From contig FJOG01000028.1 of NCBI GenBank assembly GCA_900073065.1, positions 360,215-424,214 of the forward strand: 64,000 nt of DNA, written 5' to 3'. Below, one piece after another: positions 35,418-46,078 of this stretch; position 1 is the stretch's first letter; every line of letters starts with the position of its first letter. The position numbers and the translations under genes are program-made. The DNA comes from Phialocephala subalpina. Taxonomy: Eukaryota > Ascomycota > Leotiomycetes > Helotiales > Mollisiaceae. Below the pieces are notes generated by a model. The model saw only the letters and a list, made by a program, of their open reading frames with translations. It did not search any database and was not told the DNA's origin.

Positions 35418-36636
35418 AGTTGATAGGTTGTCTGACGTGTGGTTTTGAGGTTCTGGGTGGTGGGGAGGGAAGATATGCTGAGATGAGGGAGACATTTTCG
35501 ATATGTCTTGGCTTACCAAGTTTCTATGATCATCTTGTAAAGCTATCATATGAATAGTGAATGCAAAATGAATGCTCGAATTGAAAGTACCGAGCTTACT
35601 TTGAAGTTGTCTGCCGTCAATGGAATGACTTTTAAACGTAAGAGTTGTCCATCATGATCTTGAGGGAGATTACGACGCGTCGAATCTCAACGAAAACAAA
35701 GGTGAATATTTTAGAATTCAATGCCTTGCGTCTTTGATACTTTGAGTTTATTTTTCAAATGGAAAATTATGGTGGAACGATAGTTGCGGGGTTGATGCTT
35801 TGAAGTGGTGAATCTGGTGAGGGCTGAAGTGAGCCTCAACCGAACCGAGTGAAAAAAAAGATCAAAAAACAAAAAAGTTGAGCGTCTTCCAAGCTGAAGG
35901 TGCGCAGCATTCATTCTATGTAGAAATTTATTATAGAAGAAATCTCTCAAGCCAAGCCATCATTCATTGTGCAGGAAGAAGAAGAGGAAATTTTGTACTT
36001 ACTATTGTCATATCGTAGCACGTTTGAACGCACTAGACTCTTGCTTCCATGTCTTCCATCGGGGTTTCCACAGTTGGACTGCAGCATACCACCGTACATG
36101 GTTTGGCTCTGATGTTCCAAGTTCTGCAAAGTGAATTCGCTGAACTGTTCTGTGAAGTTTCATGACTCTGTGAAGAGTATAAGGTTCTTTTGATCTTTAG
36201 AAATAGTTAGCTTACAATTGTTGGAATGAAGGTTGTGAATGAATGATGGCTTGGTTTGAGAGATTTGGTAACTGTAGATTTGTTTATTTAAATCTATATA
36301 GAACTTAGTGTGCCGTCGGAGAGGGGAGGGCTAGTCCTCGCTTCGCGGAGGCTGGCAGGTAAAGTCTGCCCCAAATCCTCACTTTCGGGTTTTATCGAAG
36401 GAAGGTTTAAAAAGATGGAACGTAGAAGTGACTTTCAATGTATTTAATTGTATTATTCATCATACATTACATACTATGTCGCGTATACGGGGAGTATCTA
36501 TATCCCGACCCACTTTTCTCTGTTCTCCTTCGCGAGACGCGAAATCCGACTCCAAACGCCATCATCAATCGTCAACACCATACAGTACAATACTGCACAA
36601 TACTCATACACCGCCCTCGGCACGTCACGGCTTCCG
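35418..36636. other. Intergenic, 1.2 kb, no supported gene
   Basis: Between the broken secreted-protein gene (plus) and the lipase 3' end (minus). Short open frames only. 36300-36410 has a GC-rich patch in AT-rich surroundings, with a CCTCGCTTCGCGGAGG palindrome-like motif near 36337; origin unknown. Confidence 0.4.
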
Positions 36637-36859
36637 TTAATGCGTTGCATAAGCCTTAATCGCTGGCTCATTGTTCACCTTTGGCAGATAGCTGAAGATA
36701 TTGAGAACAGCAAGCGGAATCAACGCCTCCGCCTCAATAACATCACTCAAGCTGATTCCAGGCGCAACGAGAGCTCCACACTGTCCACTCACCCTGTTGA
36801 AGTTTCCTGGGCCAGCATTCTGCAATGCATCGACAACAAGTGCATACGCGACTGGATTG

Positions 36860-38198
36860 TAAGAGTTCGGGCCACAGCTCGTGGGCCCCCCTAAGCGAGA
36901 TTACACCCCCACTATAATTTCCCACACCTCTCTCTTTAAACATCAATTGCACCACAACTACTAATCCAAACCTCACCAAACTCGAAATGCAAGCAGATAT
37001 CTTATCTTCCTCTCCTATTTATAAGCCTAGTTGTGTTTAGAAAACCCCTAAGCGCGCTAGAGTGCGCTAAGCGCGAGCCGATGGGAAATCATGGAAACAG
37101 ATCTTTGAAGAGATAGGGGTCCCTAAATCCTCTGCGCAAAGGATATGCAGAGCTGCAACAAGCCGTACGACTAGGAAAGGGAAGTAATACCAGAAGAAGC
37201 TCCTTTCTATAAGAGACGTTCGTCGGATTATTCGATTTATCTGCCAAAATCATAGCACTCGGCGCATGAGTTTTGAGCAAGTCAAACAACTCCTTAATAT
37301 CTAAGCATCACTACGCACAATTCGCCGAGAACTCCGCCGGGCAGGCTACCGTCGATGTATAGCTTGTCCTAGGCCTTTTATCTCTCGACAGTAAGCTAAA
37401 AAACGAGTTGCTTTTGCACTTGAGCATCGTTGGTGAGGGACATCTGATTGGGCAGCTTCTCGGCCAGGGGGAGGGGACTAGAGGAAGGTTATTTGGTCAG
37501 ATGAATGCATCTTTGAGCTAGGAAAGAGAGGGAGGATCTGGGTAACACGCCGGATTAATGAAAAGAGGTGCCCAGATTGTATCAAGTTAACATATCACTC
37601 AAGGAGAGTCAGTGTGATGATTTGGGGGGCAATTAGCTGGGATTATAAGTCTCTATTGATTTTTATGGAGAAGGAGGAAGGGTGCAAAGGCGTGAACTCT
37701 CGAGTCTATCGAGATCAAGTACTCGAACCGATCGTTTTCCCACTCTTTGATCAACTGGGTACCGAGTATATTTTCATGGAAGATGGTTCAAAAGTCTATA
37801 AGGGGGCTGCCAGATTAGCCAAGCTTCAACACAACATTCGAGGGTTCAATTGGCCGCCTTCTTCACCTGATTTGAATGTTATTGAGAAGGTTTAGAGGTG
37901 GATAAAGGAAGAATTGAAGAAACTGCCATTTGTGCCGACTTCTAAGGAAGCATTGTGTAAGGAGATTCAGAGGCTTTGGGACCAAGTAGACCCACGTGAC
38001 TTTCGTCACTATACTAAGGGATTGACTTGCAAACTTGAAGATGTAATTGAAGTAAAAGGATTAACTACTATTCATTAATATATAGTCCAAATTTCAAAGG
38101 AAATTATTAATAATTGGACAAATAGTGATTTTTGGAAAATGAGGGGTAATTTGATGTTCTCGCTTAAGGGGGCCCACGAGCTGTGGCCAGAACTCTTA
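36860..38198 (+). mobile_element. Tc1/mariner-type transposon, 1335 bp, TA target duplication
   Basis: The element spans 36862-38196. Its ends are 39-bp inverted repeats (36862-36900 and 38158-38196), identical at 37 of 39 positions, starting AGAGTTC and ending GCGAGA. TA flanks both ends (36860-36861, 38197-38198), the usual target duplication. Each repeat can itself fold, because GGCCAC and GTGGGCC flank AGCTC. One transposase frame fills most of the interior. The element sits inside the last exon of the lipase gene, in the opposite orientation. Confidence 0.95.
36987..38078 (+). pseudogene. Tc1/mariner DDE transposase, inactivated by eight stop codons
   Basis: An ATG at 36987 opens a frame of 363 codons ending at TAA 38076-38078. 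Helix-turn-helix-like N-terminus (GKSWKQIFEEIGVPKSSAQR), then DDE residues in WSDECIFE, FMEDGSKVYKG and SPDLNVIEKV. Eight in-frame stops (37038 TAG, 37068, 37185, 37302 and 37392 TAA, 37434 TGA, 37479 and 37893 TAG) interrupt it, yet there is not one frameshift. The stops fit C-to-T or G-to-A transitions of Gln, Arg or Trp codons, mostly in CpA context, as RIP produces; the TAG at 37893 replaces the Trp expected after the catalytic Glu motif. It cannot encode an active enzyme. Confidence 0.92.
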
Positions 38199-39581
38199 CA
38201 ACACGCCTTCGTGCAAATACACACCGCCAGCTGGCTGACCCAAACATGCGCCTTGGAGGAAGGTGTTCGACACCCCAATGTTGCGAGCATCGTTAAGGAA
38301 ACCAGATGCGGCTGTTCCGACCTGCGGCTGAACGATCTCGTCGAGTAGGGAGTACACAGTTGTTGTTGGGACGTAAGCCGAGTCACCGCCGTTGCTACGG
38401 AGTTTGGTGACGAATTGGGAGTTGTATTCTTGCTGGATGACAGATGGGACACAAGCGATACTGTTTCCGAGAGCGAAACCAGGACACAGGATATATGCGA
38501 GGACAGTACCATGGTAGTCGGGAGAGATAGCAATGTGGTCTGTGACAATTTTTGGGACTGAAGGCCAATACTTGAACGCCCATTGCGCATCGAGGGAACC
38601 TTGCGACCAGGTCACGATTGCCGGTTTCTTGCTGGTCAAGGCATACAGGTATTGCAGCGCGTAAGCGACGTACTCGGCGTTGATTTGGGCGTCGGAAAGA
38701 AGTGCGTTGGGAATGTTGAGGTACACTGGATCTGCAAAATTTTCCTGGGCGAGAAGCTTGCCAATGTTGGATTGAAAATTCACACTTCCCGTTGCACCGG
38801 TGCCAGGGGACATCAAGACTGGTTGTTTCTTCCTCCAGGTGAAGCCCGGTGGAATATACATCGCGGCTCGGAGTTGAGCCTCCGGAACGCTGAAGGGAGC
38901 ATTCCCGAAGACAGTGTTGTAGAAAGTTTTGAGGAGAGGAACTGGACGGTTGACGTTTGTGGCGGTGTTGGTGAAGGGCGACTGGACTCTGGTCAGCTTG
39001 TGCGGCAGAATAACCGAGGGAACGACTTACGGCTCCTGACAATACTGCTTGGATGTCGCTAGAGGTGAACCCTTCAAGGACCAAAGTCAGGACGTTTTCC
39101 AGAATATTCTGCTCAGGCGCCGGAGCCGAGTTGGCATTGGAGACGCCAAAGGCTCCGGCGGCTTTGGTCATGGCATCTTGTATACTGGTTGGTGTCGAAG
39201 TGGGTTGGACCGCTTGGAACAGCTTTTGCACAACTGCTGGAGTATCGGTACCCAGAAGTGTTCCGTTGGCAATTGCCTCTGACCGGCTGTTAGTCATGGC
39301 CACAACGAGTTGCAATACTTCAACCTACCAAGTACCGGGACCGTCGAGTCAACAAGCTGGGCGGTGTCCGAAATAACGGCTGGGACAGCTGATGAAAGAC
39401 TTCCCAGTGAAAGAGATCCTTGCAACAGACTGCCCAGAAGCCCTGTAATGGGATTCGTTACAACAACCTGTGGCATTGGCAAAGGAGCTGGCGCGGGTGC
39501 AGCTACAGGAGCGGGCTTTGGAGCAGGAACAGCATGCACCAATGGTGCTACTACTGCAGCCAGAAGAGTGTAGGACCGCAT

Positions 39582-42500
39582 TGTCAGGTCTTCGTGAGAC
39601 TTGGAGAAGGCAATGAAAGGAAGATAATGTACAGGGGAGGAATATCACTGTATACAATACATGCAGACGACACGGGATGAACGTGGGGGAAGATTGGAAA
39701 TATATGCTTAAGCTTATGGTTAAGCATATCTCCCACATGCAGCTCGGATATTTCTTCCCCAGGAACAAACTTTCGTCATTGAGTTGCAAACTTTTGCACG
39801 GCAAGATCTGCATGAGGCTTGAGTGGAGGTTATTCCGCAGTGCGATCCTCGAATGAGATGGTCGAGAGATCTTGCGGCTCAGCAATCCGATCTCACGATG
39901 CGACGGGGAAAACCCACGATGATGTAGATGCATGCTGATCCCTACCTCATACAGGGTCTTGTCGAAATTATCGTCGAGGGTTTGAGGAGAGGCTGTTAAC
40001 TTCCGCTCAGGGTCTCTGGAGGCATCGCTGATGTCAGTAGCACCGATCCCTGAACGCTGCCAGCGAGGTTGACAGTTGTCGGGGCATCGCTAGGCGTCAT
40101 TATAGCAGACGCCGTGGGCATCGTCGAGAAAAATGATGTAAGAGGCTCTTTTCGGGGTCTTGCTCGACTCGGTTCAAGTCGAAGTCGATAAGTTGACGAT
40201 GATCCCGAAAAAAAACAATCATGACATTGTCGTCGATCTCGATACATAGTGTCAGACGGTTCAGGATGTTGAAACTTGCTTCCTTCGGCCCGGCATTGAA
40301 GGAGATGCTTTCTTCGCCTGTTCGGTTTCGGCATTGTTTTGTTCATCCTCTCAGCAGAGCAACGTCTGGATTAGGAGGAGGCTGAGAATACCCAACAGCT
40401 TCCGGAACGCTCCTGCTAACACCATCTCACCTCAATGAGGTCTCACCATTGCTCCTTCCCTAGCTGAACTCTTCTCAATCGGAAATACTCCAAGGAGTCC
40501 AACGTCATCGACTCTCCATTTCAGAAGTCAAGACCCGTCGTTCTGTCAAGCTACCTCGGTTGGTTGGAGGCCGGTCAATATGATCGCCAACTATGATCTG
40601 TGCGTTAGCCCGAAGCAGACAGATGCAGATATTCTTAATTTTAGCTGCATCAACGACTTCCCAATTAGTAATGACAGCGCTCGATTGGGGAGAACGTCAT
40701 GTTGAGGGTTGCTTTGGGATGAAATCGATAAAGTTTATTATGTGAGGGGGAATATGAGATGTCACGATGTGATGACGTGAGGTGAGATTGAGAGGCTTCG
40801 ATAGTTTGGATCATGCATACGAGCTGACGATGAACAGGCCAGGGTGTTGGTTGCTTGGCTGGGTATAGGTTGTGCTGAGATACACGCACTTCTCAGAATC
40901 GTCGTCGCAAACCAGCATTCGTGATTCCACACATCCGCAACCATACGAACCATTCAGCCAAAAGACCAGCCTACCAATATCGCAATCTATCTCCAATCTG
41001 GAAAACTTCGAAATTTTCACGTGATGCCCCTAAAAATAACCTCCCAGATGTCTCTCATCGGATCTCGGCCCACCCCACCAGTTCACCGGCCCCTCAGCTC
41101 AGAGACACCAACATCCCATCTGCATCCAGATCCAGATCTCTCCCTCGCATATCGGAAATCTTACGATTAACTGTTTCAGTACACACGGCACACTGAGACA
41201 AATTCTTGCGAACTACAGAATATCCCCGATTCGCTTTTCTTGAGAATGCCAGCAATTGCAACTTTCCGATTGTCTACCCGGCGTTTAGATACATGCGACA
41301 TTGCGGAGATACCGTAGTCATACACGAGAAAATGCTGTGGCAGGCTGAAGAGCGCGTGCTTGCATAGATCTTCAAGATGCATGCATACCGAGTACGATCG
41401 AGTGGAGGAGAGGAAGAAGAGAAGAATTTGAAATATGTACGTACACATTGAGACATGCAAGTGCATTTAGAGGTGCATTTGCATGCCCCAGCCTTTTCAG
41501 GTCATTTTCATGAACCTCTCTCCAGCTCCGAAACTTCACATCGTTCCTTCCCCCAATGAGAAACTTTCGAACCGTCGCAGATACCCGAAACGCTAATATC
41601 GTTTCTCAACTTCCGCATCACGCGTTCAAAGTATCAAGATGGATGGACTCGAACGGAGGCACATCCGCTTCACTCTTTCCCTTTGTGTGCATCAACGGAG
41701 CCCAGGCCTACCTATGTCTCCTAACGAGTAAATGCACTAACAGACCCACCACCCGAGATTCAACAATCGCAGATATCCGAAGCGCTGTATTGTCTCAACT
41801 TCTACATGGCGCGTTCAAAGTACCACCGTGTCAAGATAAATTCGAATGGAGGCATCTCCATTCTTGACTCTCACGAGATTACTGTGCGCATCAATGGAGC
41901 CTATGGCGCACATCCGGGACCTGCGATACCTCCTTCCTAGATACGCCAACAGACCCACACTCACACCGAGGTTCAAAACTCCGACTCTAGATCTCGCTCC
42001 GAACCGAGACCGGAAGATAAAATCCATGGTTAAGATTTGTGGTGTAGGAGGAGGTGTGAGGGTGTTGAGATCCGGACATTTGAAATTTGGAACAGTTCTC
42101 ATGAGGTGTTTCGATTTTGAACACAACAGAACGCCGTTGACGGAGGCATGAGACTCATACATTGGAGTTGAGATATTGTTTTCTGGTAAAGACGTTAGTC
42201 GCAGACTCAATGTTGGAAATTCTGTTTCTCAGGAGGTTGACTCCTGTCAAAACGCCATGTTCACGTCTTGAACCTGATGTGAAATCAGGTCTTGCATCAC
42301 AAACAGACGCTGTAGAGAGGCTTGGAAGATCAGATTAATTATTAAGTATAGTAAAATTGTGTCTCGTGTTTTGTATCCATCCCATCAACAACCTCCTCCC
42401 CACAGTTTCGTAACCCTGGGTATATCCTCCCCCAATTTTCATTCTCCCAATCCATCCATCCATCATCGTATTTTGTAAGAAAAAATAATCAAATTGGTAT

Positions 42501-43520
42501 CACCACCAACACCCCCAAATGCCCTAGTAGAAAAAAAACCCCTATAAGAAAATGCTATTGCAAAGTAAGAGGAAATGGCGAGAATGATGATATTACTTCA
42601 TATGAGATCTCTTGTTCGAAATGAACTCGCAGCCTATCACGCGCACCCGAAATCGTACAAGCTTATTCCGTACGTGTATGAGAAGAGCGAGAGCAAAGGC
42701 AGTAGGAGCGCAAATAGACAAGACAGACAGACTCAGAGCACACAACCTCTTTGTATTGCATACATGCAGCCTACTATCTCTCTCCTCTCCAAGTGCGCAT
42801 GCGATCAAAACTAACAAGCAAGGGGGGGATATCTGGTATCTTCAGCACTCGAAAAGAAAACGGATCTCAAGTGATCCACAACCGCATCAAACAAAATAAG
42901 GTATATGCTACACTCCCCACTCCCAGAAATGCAGCCCGCTCATAAGCACACAAAGTATCACTATAAATTAGAAATGTAAAAAAAACGCCGCCAAACCAAG
43001 ACTCCATTGCCTGCCCATGGATATGCTGGACGCCCCCACCGCCCCTTCCCAGATGAACCACAAAATGTATTGAAGAAGAGGTGCGGTGCTGGCTGCTCTG
43101 GTCTCCTGGATAAAATCAGGTATCGATGCGAGAGAAACAGGGTATTAGAGAGGTGTGAATTTGCTTCGATTCGGTCTCGTTGAAGGAGTGTCGTGAAGCT
43201 AGGAAGTCATGATGACAATGACCCCTCAAAAAGGGGGGACTGAGGACGTGAGGGTGTTGAGACGGATATCGAATTAGATGGCTTCTAGAAGGCCATGATA
43301 TCGAAATGCCATCTCGTGGTGGGTTTGCGCTTCATTGGTGACCAGGATCGGGGAGGATGCTGTGTAGTTGAATGGGTGTGCATGTGAGGGTAATACGAGG
43401 CGCGGCCAGGGTTTTGGTCGCGCTAATCAATTGGACGCATGACCAATGATTCCCACAGGACACCCTCACACATCCGCGCTCGCCAATCAGAAACCACACC
43501 CACACTTAAGCTACCCTGTG
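39582..43520. other. Intergenic, 3.9 kb, no supported gene
   Basis: Upstream region of the lipase gene and 3' flank of medA. Open frames (39996-40346 minus, 41556-41867 plus, 41815-42210 minus) lack domains. It contains a diverged ~195-bp tandem duplication (41576-41975). 42470-42560 is A-rich. No RNA gene noticed. Confidence 0.45.
41576..41975. repeat. Diverged tandem duplication, unit about 192-207 bp
   Basis: Unit 1 starts at 41576 (CGCAGATACCCGAAACGCT) and unit 2 at 41768 (CGCAGATATCCGAAGCGCT). They share, in order, TCTCAACTTC, GCGTTCAAAGTA, TCGAA-GGAGGCA, TGCATCAACGGAGCC versus CGCATCAATGGAGCC, and AACAGACCCA (41741 and 41948). Many differences are C/T or A/G. Neither unit keeps a long open frame. 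Confidence 0.75.
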
Positions 43521-46078
43521 CTATGTGCGCGGCATCTGCTGACTTTGTTGTTGCGATGATAGACTGCGAGCCACCCTGTTGTCTGCCCCGGAAGGTGCGG
43601 AGTCGCCAGCGGAACGTGCGCTCGAATAGTTCAGGCTTTGCTGTGATGGAGCAGAAGTGCCGGCGGCAGTCGTGGGGCTATTGTCCAGATACGTCGACAT
43701 GTCCCATGAGCTTCGACTGCTCGAGTTCCCCAATTGTTGCTGCTGATGCTGGTGTTGATGCTGATATGAGTGCTGCGACTGTTGCATGTGATGATGCCCA
43801 CCCTGCCAATGTGAAGCCTCGTGGGGGTTATGGGGCAGGGAAACTCGCAGATCAGGAGGACCACTTTGAAGTCCTAAAGGCTTCTGGTTGTGAGGTGAGA
43901 GTACTCGCGCAGGGATGCTCGAAGTGTAAGCAGTTGATGTCGTTGAGCCCGAGATTGACCGGGGTGATACTGCTCCATGATGGTCACTAACGTAGGACAT
44001 GCCGGCAGAGGACCCTTCAGTCGCATATCCAGTCGAGCTGACTGGTGTCAGAAGAGCGGGTGGCAGTGTTGAAGATGGGCTGGCAGACTAAGTAATTGTT
44101 AACAAGGAAATCAATCGTGAATAAATGGCACTTACGTATTTGCCAATGATCTTCTTCAAGGCAGACGCGAGATCCTTCCAATGAAACACCTTGACGTCCT
44201 TCTCGATGTTGCGTGGCTTGGGAGCAGGGAATGCCATGATTACCTTGAAGAACTCTTCGCTATCCGCTTTTCCTTTCGACACTGTCAATGGCCGGAACCC
44301 TTCCAAATTTCTTCGTATCCGGTTCTTTTCTTCCACGGTAAATCTAGCCGCGACTAATTGTTCCAGGAGATAGATCGTATCAACGCTGGTCACAAAGCAC
44401 TCTTGCTTCTCCTCCCAGTAGATACAGCTGATGCATGTACTGTTCGGCGGTCGCTCGTCCACCGAAACTGGCTGAAATGTTGTCGTGATAGTGCTTCCTG
44501 CCTGGGAGCGTCTAAAGTGCACTAGACGTCTTCTACACTCGAACTCATCCTCAGACCATTGCTGTGCCATTGCGTCCAGATCACCATTGATCTCAAGCTT
44601 GGCCTTGTGTGGGTAAAGTGCATATGCATTGAAATGCTGACCAGGATGTCCATGTGGAGTCGCTGCAGGGCTTGGCGTCTGCTGCAAAGTGGATGTTCTA
44701 ATCAATGGTGGGTTCGCAGAGATGGCAGGTGACGGAAGTGAAGATAAGGTCGGACGAGGTAAGCCTACGCTTGAAGGTACACCCTCACCCCTTGACATAT
44801 TCGAGCCGACTGTAGCATATGGATTCCAGGTTCCGACCTGAGGAGATTGGGGTTTGATTGCGGGAGGAGAAGCTGCAGCAGAGCCCGAATACCCGTAAGC
44901 CAAATGTCGTTGATAGTTGCCTGCGGGTCGAGCATATTGGTGGTTGACCACATTTCCGTAGGAATTCGTTGACTGCATGTATGGTGAGTATGTTGAAGTG
45001 GGATCTCCTGATGCATATCCATAGCCGCTACTATATTCTTCTTTCGGCCTCAATTGCTGGGTCGAAGTGCGCTTCGCTGGGCTTTTGATGAGCTCTGCCG
45101 AGTCGATCGAAACTTTCCGTTTCCTTGAGACATCTTGGGGAGTGCTGTTGCCACTTTGAGGTCTACTTTCGATAAATGTGAACTCTCCAACATCAAGCTT
45201 CCATATCACGTCTCCATCTCCACTTTCCATAACCAAAGATATTGGTACAGGCGAAGAAGGCCAGCCTGTCGTTGAGAATTGTGGTGCGTCCGCTGATACG
45301 TTGTACTGACATTCGGTACCTTGTTGATTTAACTTCTGCAATGTTGCTTGACATCTTCGGCTTCCAAACATGATGACAAAGAGAGGCGCGCTGGTTGTCA
45401 TAAGTTCGTAAGCAGATGTAATGTAAACGTAGACTTTTGTGTCTCGACTCCCTCTGTTGGGCGTGAAAGATGTTACTTGAGGAATTGGAGTAGAGCCGAC
45501 ATTCAAATAGGGTCCAGCCTGATCGTCATAAGAAGGGCGCACTTGATTCGATGGATATGCCATTGTCATCTGAGTCGCATTTTGGTACACTGGTGTTGTA
45601 GATGATGATGGACCCGAAGATTGGGATCCGAAATTTGGTGCGGCGTATGGAAATGTTGTATCGGGATATGTTCTGCCAGATTCGTAGCCTATTTTTGTCA
45701 GTCAAAAAAGCATCTCAACACACCACCACTCGTCAACACTTGGACCAACTCACCATGAAGTTGCGGTGGTTGTGCTTTCCCGTAAGCAGACATGGAAAGG
45801 AGATCCTTCGGGGAATCCTCCCTAGCCACGAGGGCTGCCTCGTAGGCTTCTTCGTGTAGAGCCGCAGTCTCAGGCGATGCGTACGAGTCGTCGAGTATGA
45901 TAGGCCTCTTTGAGTGACGTTCAGGCTATAACTTCAGTTAGTATAATGTCCAGGGAGGTATCTGGAGCGTGGATAGCTCGCAGACAGGCGCACTCACTTC
46001 AAATAAGCTGTAAGTTGAATAGGCCAGCTTGACGGTGGGGAATTGATTGAGGATATTTCCACGAAGCGAGTGAGTATA
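43521..46078 (-). CDS. medA: Medusa-type transcriptional regulator (MedA), first exon not located
   Basis: Regulator of conidiation and development in filamentous ascomycetes. Supported exons: 45998-46078, 45754-45925, 44136-45688 and 43521-44087, with introns of 72, 65 and 48 bp, all GT..AG, and phases that agree. About 790 residues are visible. The start is not found: the frame enters 46078 through a CAG acceptor, so a further upstream exon is needed (a GTATGT donor near 46600 is one candidate). The N-terminal part has TFTPNRGSRDTKVYVYITS, an IPT/Ig-like start; the middle is Ser/Pro/Tyr-rich with an RKRK basic patch. The family hallmark block follows: RRRLVHFRRSQ, CISCIYWEEKQECFVTSVDT, GFRPLTVSKGKADSEEFFK and ASALKKIIGKY. 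The tail is Gln/His-rich. Identification rests on recalled Medusa sequences. Confidence 0.88.

Larger units (their letters stand above)
36637..39581 (-). pseudogene. CalB-type lipase / alpha-beta hydrolase, interrupted by a transposon
   Basis: Exons 39329-39581, 39031-39278 and 38199-38981 (introns 50 and 49 bp), then the mariner insertion, then 36637-36859. Without the insert and one TA copy the frame closes at 502 residues. Signal peptide (MRSYTLLAAVVAPLVHAVPA) followed by a Pro/Ala-rich stretch. The catalytic core resembles Candida antarctica lipase B: LMSPGTGATG oxyanion region, nucleophile motif TWSQG (Ser near 291), APDY-like SPDYHGTVLA, acid motif DEIVQPQ (Asp near 380) and His in YLHEGVL (near 423). 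The insertion falls four codons after that His and creates an immediate TAA. The C-terminal ~75 residues, including SYLPKVNNEPAIKAY, survive intact beyond the insert. No other lesion is visible, so the disruption looks recent. Secreted esterase/lipase activity is inferred for the ancestral gene. Confidence 0.88.

Noticed and set aside
43439..43990. 183-codon plus frame
   Set aside because: Antisense to the Gln/His-rich last exon of medA.
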